Source: Chelydra serpentina | Taxonomy: Eukaryota > Chordata > Testudines > Chelydridae | Length of the DNA stretch: 64,000 nucleotides | Direction of reading: 5' to 3' | Assembly (NCBI GenBank): GCA_037349315.1 | Contig: JBAIAC010000042.1 | Span: 2,170,001 to 2,234,000 of the forward strand | Part shown: in pieces, positions 30,621 to 42,270 of the stretch | How positions within the stretch are numbered: the stretch's first letter is position 1 | Layout: each line of letters begins with the position of its first letter | Program-made: the position numbers and the translations under genes | Notes under the pieces: model-generated | Database searches by the model: none | Seen by the model: the letters and a program-made list of their open reading frames with translations, nothing else | What the model was told of the DNA's origin: nothing

Positions 30621-32099
30621 TGCATTCCCTCTTAGGTGGAGGAATCTGCTGCTGAAAATCTTCATCCCTGCGCTGCCAGGCAGGGAGCAATGATCAGTAT
30701 CAGGGCCCATATATGGATCAGCCCAGGGGGTCACCTAGCCCAATAGCTTGTCTCTGGGCAATGGCCAGCACCGGGTGGTTCAGGGAAAGGGGCGAGACAC
30801 CCTCTAATATTCTTTACACTCTGCTTCATCGCGCTTGGATCAGCAACATCCCTCGTCCCAAAGAGCTAAGGCCCCGATCCTGCAAAGACTTAAACACGCG
30901 CTTGACTTCAGGCACATGGATTTGATGGGGGACGGTCGAGCCCCGTGTTAAGTCTCTGCAGGATCCGGGCCTCAAACAAGCGAGTGAGAACAGCAGGGTT
31001 GGTGATTCAGTGGCAGAATTCTTTTCGCCCAGATGTTAGGGTGATGGGCATCCGTCTAAAGCCCAAAGCCAGGTTAGAGCCTTGGGACCCTGGAGCGGGA
31101 GGATAAGAAGGAAAGGGAGGTGGATTTCATAGAGAGAGGCTGCTTCCGGCTTGGGCCCTTGTTGCTTGCAAAGGGTTTCCAGGGAGTGTGCTTTTGAAAG
31201 AGTGATTGATGATCTGGTAAATAACCAGCACCATTAGCCAGCGCTTAATGCTACTTGTATCTGAATAGCTCATTAGTGGAGCTGATAGATTCCTAATGGT
31301 GAACTGATCTTTTGTTCAGTCGCTGTCCGTCCAATATATTCATAGCGGCCCTGATTTCCTGGGGCTGTTCCTGCCCTTGGGAGCAGGTTAAGGGAGCAAA
31401 ACCGCGTTTGCGATCCCTCGACTCCCGGGCCCTGAGTCCTCTTGTGCCTCTTCTCCACAGCAGCTGCCGGGCCAAGGATTTTTCCCAGGTGGCTATGAAT
31501 GGAGGGGAGGGGCTGGGCTGGAGGCGGGAGCGGGTGCAGAGCCAGGGTAGCAGGGGGTGGCCAGGGTGAAGCTGCGGCGCCTCTGGTATTTGGCGCCCTT
31601 GCAAAACCCCAGAGGGGCCACGGAAGCAGAGGTACGAGCAGAGCTGGATTTCAGCCTGCGCCGAGCTCCGTGGTGACCGGCTACGGGGCTCACAAGCTGC
31701 CTCTCCGCTGTCTGTGAGCCGCGGTGGTTGTGAGGACCCATATCTAGGGCCCCTAGGTTAGGAAACCCCAGGTTCTGGCCCTTCGAGCCGACCCTCCCAT
31801 GGGGCCGAGGTGCGCCAAGGTGCGTTTGTGGTTACGTCGTTGCAGGATCGGGGCGGAGGATCCGATGTGATAGGGGAACGAGAGGCACTGGAGCGGTGGG
31901 AGACAGGCTGGGGGCTGTTCCCATGTGCGCTGTGGTTTCCATAGGCCTGCTGGGAAGCAGGGAACGGCCGCAGTACATTGGCCATGTCCTCCCGGCACCC
32001 AGCCCCATCTAGCTCACTGCTTGCCTCAGGCCCATCCCTGGAGAGCTGGGTAGAGTGGAGTCCAACTGGGGCACGTGCCTCAGTTTCCCAGCTGTCAAA
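30621..32099. other. No gene recognised
   Basis: Unique-looking sequence with short repeat pieces near 30,870-30,980 (GCCCCGATCCTGCAAAGACT, the matching CTGCAGGATCCGGGCC in opposite sense). Open frames of 60-103 codons at 31.3-32.0 kb show no motif or splice context. Confidence 0.4.
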
Positions 32100-32690
32100 T
32101 CATAGAATCGTAGGTCTGGAAGGGACCTTGAGAGGTCATCTAGTCCAGTCCCCGGCACTCATGGCAGGATTAATTATCTAGCTGCGGTGTCCAATACATT
32201 CGCCACTAGCCACATGTGGCTAATAGGCTATTGAGTTGTGGCTAATGCATGTGGCTTTTTTGTAATGTGGCTAATAAGAAAAATTCAAAACCACAAGTGT
32301 GGCTGGCATCGAATTTCTATTGGACACCGCTGACCATCCCTGACCGGTGTTTGTCCAACCTGCTCTTAAAAATCTCCAGTGATCGAGATTCCACAACCTC
32401 CCTAGGCAATTTATTCCAGAGCTTAACCACCCCGAGAGGAAGTTTTTCCTAATATCCAACCTAAACCTCCCTTGCTGCAATTTAAGCCCATTGCTTCTTG
32501 TCCTATCATCAGCGGTTTAGATGAACAATTTTTCTCCCTCCTCCTCGTAACAACCTTTTATATACTTGAAAACTGTTCCCACGTCCCCTCTCTGTCTTCT
32601 CTTCTCCAGACTAAACAAACCCAATTTCTTTCAATCTTCCCTCATAGGTCCTGTTTTCTAGACCGTTCATAATTTCATCAAGGGCCCTGT
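32100..32690 (-). mobile_element. CR1 LINE 3' end, interrupted by a MITE
   Basis: Antisense CR1 from the tail (ATAGAATCGTAGGTCTGGAA) through CCAACCTAAACCTCCCTTGC and GTTTTCTAGACCGTTCATAA. Host text is split between TTATCTAG (32,173-32,180) and CCATCCCTGAC (32,333 on) by the element listed next. Confidence 0.9.
32181..32332. mobile_element. ~150-bp MITE inserted in CR1
   Basis: Left end CTGCGGTGTCCAATA..ATTCG and right end CGAATTTCTATTGGACACCGCTG are inverted repeats; a second inner pair is GCCACATGTGGCTAAT / CACAAGTGTGGCTGG. Comparison with the uninterrupted CR1 copy at 2.94-3.29 kb (GTATCTAGACCATCCC) defines the insertion point. No clear target duplication remains. Termini resemble hAT elements, which is not proven. 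Confidence 0.7.
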
Positions 32691-32694
32691 GCAG

Positions 32695-33249
32695 ATGGGT
32701 AAGAGGCACGGAAGTAACTGGACTATGGCCTGGTACAGAAGGTTACGGGGCGGTGGAGTAACTGCACAATGACCTGGTGCAGAATGGTATGGGGTACTGG
32801 AGTGAGTGGAGAATGACCTGGTGTAGAATGATATTGGGCACTGGAATAACAGGACAATGAACGGGTGCAGAAGGGTATGGGATACAGGAGTAACTGTAGA
32901 ATGACCTGGTGCAAAAGGGTACAGGGTAGTGGAATAACTGACAGTGACCTGGTGCAGTATTTTATGGGGGTCTTGAGTAATTGGGCAATTACCTCTGGTG
33001 CAGAAGGGTATGGGATACTGAAGTAACTTCACAGTAACCTGGTACAGAAGGCTATGGGGTACGGGAGTAACTGTAGAGTGACCAGGTGAAAAAGGGTATG
33101 GGGTTGCGGAATAATTAGACAGTGATCAGGTGCAGTAGGGTATGGGGTACTGGAGTATCTGGACAATGAGCTGTTGCAGACGGATGTGTGGTACTGTAGT
33201 AACTGGACAGCCACCTGGTATAGAAAGATATGGGGCTCTGGAATATCTG
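32695..33249. repeat. 44-bp satellite, diverged left edge
   Basis: About twelve 44-bp units of the main array with high divergence, such as AATGACCTGGTGCAGAATGG and ACTGGAGTGAGTGGAGAA. Edge decay is expected where unequal exchange is least frequent. Confidence 0.9.
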
Positions 33250-36200
33250 GACAATGACCTGGTGCAGAAGGGTTTTGGATACTGGAGTAACTGGAGAATG
33301 ACGTGGTGCAGAAGGGAATGGGGCTCTGGAGTAACTGGAGAATGACGTGGTGTAGAAGGGAATGGGGCTCTGGAGTATCTGGAGAATGACGTGGTGTAGA
33401 AGGGAATGGGGCTCTGGAGTAACTGGAGAATGACGTGGTGTAGAAGGGAATGGGGCTCTGGAGTAACTGGAGAATGACGTGGTGTAGAAGGGAATGGGGC
33501 TCTGGAGTAACTGGAGAATGACGTGGTGCAGAAGGGAATGGGGCTCTGGAGTAACTGGAGAATGACGTGGTGTAGAAGAGAATGGGGCTCTGGAGTAACT
33601 GGAGAATGACGTGGTGTAGAAGGGAATGGGGCTCTGGAGTAACTGGAGAATGACGTGGTGTAGAAGGGAATGGGGCTCTGGAGTAACTGGAGAATGATGT
33701 GGTGTAGAAAGGATTGGGGCTCTGGAGTAACTGGAGAATGACGTGGTGTAGAAGGGTATGGGACTCTGGAGTAACTGGAGAATGACGTGGTACAGAAGGG
33801 AATGGGGCTCTGGAGTATCTGGAGAATGACGTGGTGTAGAAGGGAATGGGGCTGTGGAGTAACTGGAGAATGACGTGGTGTAGAAGGGAATGGGGCTGTG
33901 GAGTAACTGGAGAATGACGTGGTGCAGAAGGGAATGGGGCTCTGGAGTAACTGGAGAATGACGTGGTGCAGAAGGGAATGGGGTTCTGGAGTAACTGGAG
34001 AATGACGTGGTGTAGAAGGGAATGGGGCTCTGGAGTAACTGGAGAATGACGTGGTGTAGAAGGGAATGGGGCTCTGGAGTAACTGGAGAATGACGTGGTG
34101 TAGAAGGGAATGGGGCTCTGGAGTAACTGGAGAATGACGTGGTGTAGAAGGGAATGGGGCTCTGGAGTAACTGGAGAATGACGTGGTGTAGAAGGGAATG
34201 GGGCTCTGGAGTAACTGGAGAATGACGTGGTGCAGAAGGGAATGGGGCTCTGGAGTAACTGGAGAATGACGTGGTGTAGAAGGGAATGGGGCTCTGGAGT
34301 AACTGGAGAATGACGTGGTGTAGAAGGGAATGGGGCTCTGGAGTAACTGGAGAATGACGTGGTGCAGAAGGGAATGGGGCTCTGGAGTATCTGGAGAATG
34401 ACGTGGTGTAGAAGGGAATGGGGCTCTGGAGTAACTGGAGAATGACGTGGTGTAGAAGGGAATGGGGCTCTGGAGTAACTGGAGAATGACGTGGTGTAGA
34501 AGGGAATGGGGCTCTGGAGTAACTGGAGAATGACGTGGTGTAGAAGGGAATGGGGCTCTGGAGTAACTGGAGAATGACGTGCTGCAGAAGGGAATGGGGC
34601 TCTGGAGTAACTGGAGAATGACGTGGTGTAGAAGGGAATGGGGCTCTGGAGTAACTGGAGAATGACGTGGTGTAGAAGGGAATGGGGCTCTGGAGTAACT
34701 GGAGAATGACGTGGTGCAGAAGGGAATGGGGCTCTGGAGTAACTGGAGAATGACGTGGTGTAGAAAGGAATGGGGCTCTGGAGTAACTGGAGAATGACGT
34801 GGTACAGAAGGGAATGGGGCTCTGGAGTATCTGGAGAATGACGTGGTGTAGAAGGGAATGGGGCTGTGGATTAACTGGAGAATGACGTGGTGTAGAAGGG
34901 AATGGGGCTCTGGAGTAACTGGAGAATGACGTGGTGCAGAAGGGAATGGGGCTCTGGAGTATCTGGAGAATGACGTGGTGTAGAAGGGAATGGGGCTCTG
35001 GAGTAACTGGAGAATGACGTGGTGTAGAAGGGAATGGGGCTCTGGAGTATCTGGAGAATGACGTGGTGTAGAAGGGAATGGGGCTCTGGAGTATCTGGAG
35101 AATGACGTGGTGTAGAAGGGAATGGGGCTCTGGAGTAACTGGAGAATGACGTGGTGTAGAAGGGAATGGGGCTCTGGAGTAACTGGAGAATGACGTGGTG
35201 CAGAAGGGAATGGGGCTCTGGAGTAACTGGAGAATGACGTGGTGTAGAAAGGAATGGGGCTCTGGAGTAACTGGAGAATGACGTGGTACAGAAGGGAATG
35301 GGGCTCTGGAGTATCTGGAGAATGACGTGGTGCAGAAGGGAATGGGGCTCTGGAGTAACTGGAGAATGACGTGGTGTAGAAAGGAATGGGGCTCTGGAGT
35401 AACTGGAGAATGACGTGGTGCAGAAGGGAATGGAGCTCTGGAGTATCTGGAGAATGACGTGGTGTAGAAGGGAATGGGGCTCTGGAGTAACTGGAGAATG
35501 ACGTGGTGTAGAAGGGAATGGGGCTCTGGAGTAACTGGAGAATGACGTGGTGTAGAAGGGAATGGGGCTCTGGAGTAACTGGAGAATGACGTGGTGTAGA
35601 AGGGAATGGGGCTCTGGAGTAACTGGAGAATGACGTGCTGCAGAAGGGAATGGGGCTCTGGAGTAACTGGAGAATGACGTGCTGCAGAAGGGAATGGGGC
35701 TCTGGAGTATCTGGAGAATGACGTGGTGTAGAAGGGAATGGGGCTCTGGAGTATCTGGAGAATGACGTGGTGTAGAAGGGAATGGGGCTCTGGAGTAACT
35801 GGAGAATGACGTGGTGTAGAAGGGAATGGGGCTCTGGAGTAACTGGAGAATGACGTGGTGCAGAAGGGAATGGGGCTCTGGAGTAACTGGAGAATGACGT
35901 GGTGTAGAAAGGAATGGGGCTCTGGAGTAACTGGAGAATGACGTGGTACAGAAGGGAATGGGGCTCTGGAGTATCTGGAGAATGACGTGGTGTAGAAGGG
36001 AATGGGGCTGTGGATTAACTGGAGAATGACGTGGTACAGAAGGGAATGGGGCTCTGGAGTATCTGGAGAATGACGTGGTGTAGAAGGGAATGGGGCTCTG
36101 GAGTAACTGGAGAATGACGTGGTGTAGAAGGGAATGGGGCTCTGGAGTAACTGGAGAATGGTGTGGTGTAGAAGGGAATGGGGCTGTGGATTAACTGGAG

Positions 36201-36430
36201 AATGACGTGGTGTAGAAGGGAATGGGGCTCTGGAGTATCTGGAGAATGACGTGGTGCAGAAGGGAATGGGGCTCTGGAGTAACTGGAGAATGACGTGGTG
36301 TAGAAGGGAATGGGGCTCTGGAGTAACTGGAGAATGACGTGGTGTAGAAGGGAATGGGGCTCTGGAGTATCTGGAGAATGACGTGGTACAGAAGGGAATG
36401 GGGCTCTGGAGTAACTGGAGAATGAGCTGG
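33250..36430. repeat. 44-bp satellite, homogenised block A (~72 units)
   Basis: Unit: GCTCTGGAGTAACTGGAGAA + TGACGTGGTGTAGAAGGGAA + TGGG. Copies are 95-100% alike. Variants (TAGAAAGGAA, GCTGTGGATTAAC, CTGCAGAAG) recur at multiples of 44: TAGAAAGGAA at 34,761, 35,245 and 35,905 (11 and 15 units apart), GGGCTGTGGATT at 34,861 and 36,005 (26 units). This shows duplication of multi-unit segments. On the - strand the unit has no stop codon in any frame, giving a spurious frame of ~1,800 codons. Confidence 0.97.
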
Positions 36431-38565
36431 TACAGAGGATGTGGGGATCTGGAGTAATTGGATAGTGACCTGGTGCAGAATGGTATGGGGCACTGGAGTA
36501 ACTGGAGAATGACATAGTGTAGAAGCGTAGGGGGCACTGGAGTAACTGCACAATGAGCTGGGGCAGAAAGCTGTGGGGCACTGGAGTAACTGGACAACGA
36601 CCTTTTACAGAAAGGTACTGGGTACTGGAGTAACTGTAGAATGACTGATTGCAACAGGGTATGGGGTAGTGGAATAACTGACAGTGACTTGGTGCTGAAG
36701 GGTCTGGGGTACTGGAGTAACTGGGCAATAACCTGGTGCAGAAGAGTATGGGGATCTGGAGTATCTGGACACTGGCCTGGTGCAGAAGGGTTTGGGGATC
36801 TGGAGTATCTGGACAATGGCCCGGTGCAGAAGCGTTTGGGGATCTGGAGTATCTGGACAATGGCCCGGTGCAGAAGGGTGTGGGGCACTGGAGTATCTGG
36901 ACAATGGCCTGGTGCAGAAGAGTATGGGGATCTGGAGTATCTGGACACTGGCCTGGTGCAGAAGGGTGTGGGGATCTGGAGTATCTGGACACTGGCCTGG
37001 TGCAGAAGGGTTTGGGGCTGTGAAGTATCTGGACACTGGCCCGGTGCAGAAGAGTATGGGGATCTGGTGTATGTGGACAATGGCCTGGTGCAGAAGAGTA
37101 TGGGGATCTGGAGTATCTGGACACTGGCCTGGTGCAGAAGGGTATGGGGATCTGGAGTATCTGGACACTGGCCTGGTGCAGAAGAGTATGGGGATCTGGA
37201 GTATGTGGACACTGGCCTGGTGCAGAAGAGTATGGGGATCTGGAGTATCTGGACACTGGCCTGGTGCAGAAGAGTATGGGGATCTGGAGTATCTGGACAC
37301 TGGCCTGGTGCAGAAGGGTTTGGGGATCTGGAGTATCTGGACAATGGCCCGGTGCAGAAGCGTTTGGGGATCTGGAGTATCTGGACAATGGCCCGGTGCA
37401 GAAGGGTGTGGGGCACTGAAGTATCTGGACAATGGCCTGGTGCAGAAGAGTATGGGGATCTGGAGTATCTGGACACTGGCCTGGTGCAGAAGGGTGTGGG
37501 GCTCTGGAGTATCTGGACACTGGCCTGGTGCAGAAGGGTATGGGGCACTGGAGTATCTGGACAATGGCCTGGTGCAGAAGAGTATGGGGATCTGGAGTAT
37601 CTGGACACTGGCCTGGTGCAGAAGAGTATGGGGATCTGGAGTATCTGGACACTGGCCTGGTGCAGAAGGGTTTGGGGCTGTGAAGTATCTGGACACTGGC
37701 CCGGTGCAGAAGAGTATGGGGATCTGGTGTATGTGGACAATGGCCTGGTGCAGAAGAGTATGGGGATCTGGAGTATCTGGACACTGGCCTGGTGCAGAAG
37801 AGTATGGGGATCTGGAGTATCTGGACACTGGCCTGGTGCAGAAGGGTATGGGGATCTGGAGTATCTGGACACTGGCCTGGTGCAGAAGAGTTTGGGGATC
37901 TGGAGTATCTGGACACTGGCCTGGTGCAGAAGGGTTTGGGGCTCTGAAGTATCTGGACATTGGCCCGGTGCAGAAGAGTATGGGGATCTGGAGTATGTGG
38001 ACAATGGCCTGGTGCAGAAGAGTATGGGGATCTGGAGTATCTGGACACTGGCCTGGTGCAGAAGAGTATGGGGATCTGGAGTATCTGGACACTGGCCTGG
38101 TGCAGAAGGGTATGGGGATCTGGAGTATCTGGACACTGGCCTGGTGCAGAAGAGTTTGGGGATCTGGAGTATCTGGACACTGGCCTGGTGCAGAAGGGTT
38201 TGGGGCTCTGAAGTATCTGGACATTGGCCCGGTGCAGAAGAGTATGGGGATCTGGAGTATGTGGACAATGGCCTGGTGCAGAAGAGTATGGGGATCTGGA
38301 GTATCTGGACACTGGCCTGGTGCAGAAGAGTATGGGGATCTGGAGTATCTGGACAATGGCCTGGTGCAGAAGGGTTTGGGGCACTGGAGTATCTGGACAA
38401 TGGGCTGGTGCAGAAGGGTATGGGGCACTGGAGTATCTGGACAATGGCCTGGTGCAGAAGAGTATGGGGATCTGGAGTATGTGGACAATGGCCTGGTGCA
38501 GAAGAGTATGGGGATCTGGAGTATCTGGACACTGGCCTGGTGCAGAAGGGTTTGGGGCACTGGTC
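36431..38565. repeat. 44-bp satellite, block B (~42 units) and junction
   Basis: 36,431-36,735 holds diverged units. From 36,736 a second subfamily is homogenised: GATCTGGAGTATCTGGACAC + TGGCCTGGTGCAGAAGAGTA + TGGG. Larger repeats are visible: GGGCTGTGAAGTATCTGGAC at 37,016 and 37,676 (660 bp, 15 units), AGCGTTTGGG at 36,831 and 37,359 (528 bp, 12 units), and GGCTCTGAAGTATCTGGACA near 37,938 and 38,202 (264 bp, 6 units). Both strands carry long by-product frames. Confidence 0.96.
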
Positions 38566-38729
38566 TGGCTGGCCTATGATCTGGTGCCGAGAGATTCAGC
38601 CCCAGCCTGTGACAGAGGAAAGTTTGGGCATGGCTCAGTGCCAATTGTCCCTTTTAGACTCCGTGCCCCGAGACATCACATCCCAGGGCTCCTCATTAGG
38701 CTTTGGGAATCGGGTTGCATTGTGCTGGG

Positions 38730-38870
38730 CATTGTTAGCGTCTCCGCTCCGCTCCTCCAGCTGGAGGATCCAGCCATTGGGGCTCTGGGTGTTATTAAAA
38801 ACGCAGACTGTTTGTGAGGCAGCCTCTGATGAGCCCCCTGGTGGGGCCATTAAAAAGTTTCCTGCTCTAG
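38730..38870 (-). repeat. Dispersed repeat shared with 57.13-57.3 kb
   Basis: In - sense it reads ACTTTTTAATGGCCCCACCA and GGGCTCATCAGAGGCTGCCT; the + strand at 57,146-57,200 reads ACTTTTTAATGGCCCTTGTG and GGGCTCATCAGAGGATGTGT. Family unknown. 38.87-39.5 kb shows nothing else recognisable. Confidence 0.6.
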
Positions 38871-39505
38871 CTTCAGAAGGGAATCTAAGCGAGTCCAAAG
38901 GGAGCCAAACACGAGCGAGTCCCACGTGCCGCCGGAGGGCTTTTGTGTTGATGTCAGTGGAATAAGGGGACCCAGAGACTCACAGGTGTTAGCATGACCC
39001 TGTACAACTCTAAGCAGTCAGACATGGTTCAGGGTTTTGAAGATGGAGACCTCAGCCGGCTCAATCCCCTGGGCAAAGCACTGGAGCATTCATGCCAAGG
39101 TTGGAAATGTATTGAGTCAGACACACCAGAGCGAAAAGAACTTCAACCAAAGACATACATCAGTTTGAATCTGCCATTGGCTGGCGAGGCGAAACTAACG
39201 TAACCCAAACTTCTCCAAGGGCCTTTTTCAGACAGGATATTGATCAGACTCGCTTCTTTTGTCAAACCATCCCTGGTAGGGTGAAAGAAAGGGTTTGAGC
39301 TCAGTTGACGGCTGTGACTGGTGATTCCCTTTCCTGCCTTTAACAAAACGGACAGACGCAAGAGAGGAAGAGAGACGATAGCGGCACGGGGCCGTCCAGA
39401 TTTTCTTGATCTCAGGTGGCTGGTCAGGCTTAGGCGGATGTGACTCCCATGGGAGTTGGGCGCCTAAATTGCTTTCGGATCTGACCCGAAGCGTCAAACA
39501 TCTAA

Positions 39506-39633
39506 GGGTACATCCGAGTCTCAGAGCTCAGGTCTACACACTTGGGCTCGGACTAAAAATACCTGTGGAAACGTACGGCCTCGGGTTCTGACACTTGCTG
39601 CCGTGGGTTTCTACTTGGCGTGTAGACATACCC
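39506..39633. mobile_element. MITE with TAA target duplication
   Basis: Starts GGGTACATCCGAG after TAA (39,503-39,505) and ends GTGTAGACATACCC before TAA (39,634-39,636). GGGTA(T/C)..TCTACAC termini and a 3-bp TAA duplication fit the PIF/Harbinger type; the inverted repeats are imperfect. Confidence 0.55.
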
Positions 39634-39639
39634 TAATAT

Positions 39640-40740
39640 CTGCCCAGATCCTAATGCTGGGATCCCTTTATCTGCTCAGTCCCCTCCTATTCTGCTGGGC
39701 CGATCTAACTCTTTACCTAGCCTTCCGGCCTAGCTATCTACATTGCAGCCAATACAGAGAGTGCCGTGAATGAAATCTAGATGGGGACACATTTATTAAC
39801 TCCGGCGTGGCTCAGGGTTCGAGTTGGAGAGGCAAAGGGTGGCAGGGTAAAGTCAGTGGTGCCAGTTCAGCCCGGCGGCACTAGAGCATAAAGGGCAGAT
39901 TGATCACAGGCGGCAATGGGCAGAGAGGCAGGAAATCCAGCGTCCCATTGGCCTGGTGACCCCGAGACCTGGATGCGGCTCCTCAAAGGCATTGAGGCTC
40001 TTAACGTCCATCAAAATCAGTGGATACCACCCCTCGTGCCCTATGGGTCAGGTAAGGCTTATGATCTCCTTTTGCTGGCTGAGCTGATGGCATTTCTCTG
40101 TCCCTGTCCTTTCTGGACACGGCTCCCGGTCCAGAGACGTCAGGGGATGTTCTGGGCAGAAGCTGATTCGTTTGGGGGAAATTCGGAAAACCAGAAGGGG
40201 GGAAACGGGGGAGGCACGGTGTCCCTGACGTCTGTCTAGCACAACCACAGCTTCCAGCACCTCTCCGGTTGTCTAGAGATCAAAGAATTGGTTGGTGACA
40301 CCCACTCATGCTTCCCAACCTGGCCATGTGGACCCCCTGAATGAATTGTCTCCCAGACAGAAAGAACAGAAATAATAATGGTGGGGGAAGTGGGGGACAC
40401 AGAGCCATGGGGAGGAGGGAATGGCAAGTGGTGCAGAACAGGTGTGTGCAGAGCCCCAGGGATATGGGGAGGCCTGAAATGTGGGGAGGCGGTAACGGGG
40501 GAGACACAGAGCCCCTGGCGTGAGTTGCAGGGAGTCCCTGAGACAGAGGGAGATGAGAGGGGTCCACCCAGGGAGCTTGTGGGCGGGAATGGAGGGAGCC
40601 CCCGGTGGGAGCCATGACCTCAGCCTGCACAAGCCATGAAGTGTGTGACTGTCTAGGACAGACGGGGAAACTGAGGTGCAGAGTGGTTAAGTGACTTGCC
40701 CAAGGTCAGGCAGCAACTCTGTGGCAGGGCCAGGTTTAGC
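39640..40740. other. No gene recognised
   Basis: Contains a loose duplication of GGGGGAGACACAGAGCC-like text at 40,380-40,530 and a TGGGGAAACTGAGGTGCAGA repeat piece near 40,660. Open frames of 60-116 codons have no motifs. Confidence 0.4.
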
Positions 40741-40744
40741 GTCC

Positions 40745-41115
40745 AGGACGAATCTGCTGCTCTAACTCATTAGACCCCACTCCTACCCCCCAGAGCTGGA
40801 TAGAACCCAGGTGTCCTGGCTCCCAGTCCCCCACCCCACAATCCACTAGACTCCCCTCCCCGAACTGGGGCTAGAATCCAGGGGTCCTGGCTCCCAGCCC
40901 CCCACCCCACAACCCACTAGACTCCCCTCCCTGAACTGGGGCTAGAATCCAGGGGTCCTGGATCCCAGACCCACAACCCACTAGACTCCCTTCCCTGAAC
41001 TGGGGCTAGAATCCAGGGGTCCTGGATCCCAGACCCACAACCCACTAGACTCTCCTCCCTGAACTGGGGCTAGAATCCAGGGGTCCTGGATCCCAGCCCC
41101 CCACCCCACAACCCT
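40745..41115 (-). repeat. Five tRNA-Glu-like elements, antisense, next to CHST gene
   Basis: Tandem ~70-bp units with GGGGCTAGAATCCAGGGGTC, CTGGATCCCAGACCCACAAC and CCACTAGACTCCC. The array ends within about 15 bp of the stop codon of the sulfotransferase gene, so it lies in or replaces its 3' UTR. Confidence 0.8.
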
Positions 41116-41124
41116 CAGTGCAGA

Positions 41125-42270
41125 TCAGAGAAGACCCCCCCAACCCTTCGTCTGAGCCTCGATCTCTTCTCTCGGAAGCACCAGGTCCTTCGCTAGGTCC
41201 CTCTGCTCCTCCTCCGAGCTGACCGGCCGGTACCCAAAGACCTCCATGGCCGGCTTGCAGATCTCCTGCACCTCCTGCACCTGGTGGAAGCTAAGCTGGT
41301 TCCTCCAGGCCTGCGAGACCTTGCTGGCATCCCTCCGCACCGGGAGGACCTCGGGGTCCAGAGGCCCAGCCCAGTGGGTGATGTTGTGCACCCAGGCCTC
41401 GAGTTGGGGGGAGGAGGCCAAGCCGGCGTAGCGGTACCACTCGGCCACCTGGCCCAGCGGATCCCGGACCAGGTCTTCATAGCGAGTCAGGAGGTAACGT
41501 CCACGCAGGGCAGGAGGAGGGTGGCGCAAGGCGGCCAGGTACATGCCGGCATGGCTGTGGCAGACTTTGCGCATGACCAGCCGGGCGTTGGGCGTGGCGT
41601 TGTGGGCCCGGCTGATGAGCAGGTCGTCCGGGTAGAGCGAGATGAGCTGGCGGGAGGCGTAGACGGCCCGGGGGTCCCGCACCAGGTGGATGATGCGGAG
41701 GTCGAGGGCCGGGTCGGCCAAGAGCGGGTAGAGCGCCTCCAGCTGGAAGAACCTGACGACCTTCAGGGCCACGTGGCTGTAGGTGACGCAGGCCTCCGCC
41801 GCCTTCCCGAAGGGGCTGGTGTTGCAGTGGGCCTGGCACTCTGACGGCCTCACGATGTCCCCGCGCCGGAAGGCCCCGCAGGCGGGCGGGGAGCAGAGGG
41901 CCCGACTCATGGGCCACATGAAGATCTGGGACACCCAGCGGGGCTGCGGCACAAAGTCCTGCAGGGCGGCTGTCTCGCACCGGAAGAGGGCGCGGAGCAG
42001 GTCCCGGGCGGGCCACTGCAGCAGCTCCGGGCTGCCTCCGGGCAGGTGGTGCCAGACGTGCTTGGCCGGCTCCATCAGGTAGAAGACCTCGGGGTGCTGG
42101 CTGAAGAGCTGGCCGGCGAAGGTGGAGCCCGAGCGCCAGCTGGAGAGGAGGAGCACATGGGTCCTGCCGGGAGGGGGCGGCGCGGCGCCGTGCCAGCAGC
42201 CCAGCCAGAGGAGCAGGAACGCGGACGAGAGCAGGAGCAGCAGGCGCCGGGTGGCGACTCTGGTGAACAT
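41125..42270 (-). CDS. Carbohydrate sulfotransferase (GlcNAc-6-O type, CHST4/5/6-like)
   Basis: Single-exon 381-aa frame, typical of the family (about 380-410 aa). These Golgi type II enzymes move sulfate from PAPS to C6 of GlcNAc or Gal on glycoproteins and keratan sulfate. Residues 10-26 form a Leu-rich signal anchor after basic VATRR. The 5'-phosphosulfate loop is SSWRSGSTF (43-51); the 3'-phosphate block is VRDPRAVYASR (197-207). Conserved YLMEP (64-68), SRALCSPPAC (122-131), SYSH-like TYSHV (163-167), RYEDL (263-267) and VHNITHW (294-300) match the family. Three N-glycosylation sequons start at N150, N224 and N296. Start chosen because a splice acceptor (TTTGCGGTAG) ends 19 bp upstream and family 5' UTRs are spliced. 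Which paralogue it is cannot be told here. Confidence 0.95.
   Translation of the reverse strand: MFTRVATRRLLLLLSSAFLLLWLGCWHGAAPPPPGRTHVLLLSSWRSGSTFAGQLFSQHPEVFYLMEPAKHVWHHLPGGSPELLQWPARDLLRALFRCETAALQDFVPQPRWVSQIFMWPMSRALCSPPACGAFRRGDIVRPSECQAHCNTSPFGKAAEACVTYSHVALKVVRFFQLEALYPLLADPALDLRIIHLVRDPRAVYASRQLISLYPDDLLISRAHNATPNARLVMRKVCHSHAGMYLAALRHPPPALRGRYLLTRYEDLVRDPLGQVAEWYRYAGLASSPQLEAWVHNITHWAGPLDPEVLPVRRDASKVSQAWRNQLSFHQVQEVQEICKPAMEVFGYRPVSSEEEQRDLAKDLVLPREEIEAQTKGWGGLL

Noticed and set aside
33115..38532. Open frame of about 1,800 codons on the - strand, with others of ~810, ~680 and ~770 codons nearby
   Set aside because: The frames lie wholly in the 44-bp satellite. The unit has no stop on this strand in any of the three frames and 44 is not a multiple of 3, so all frames show the same 44-residue period. 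No start context, splice sites or non-repetitive domain.
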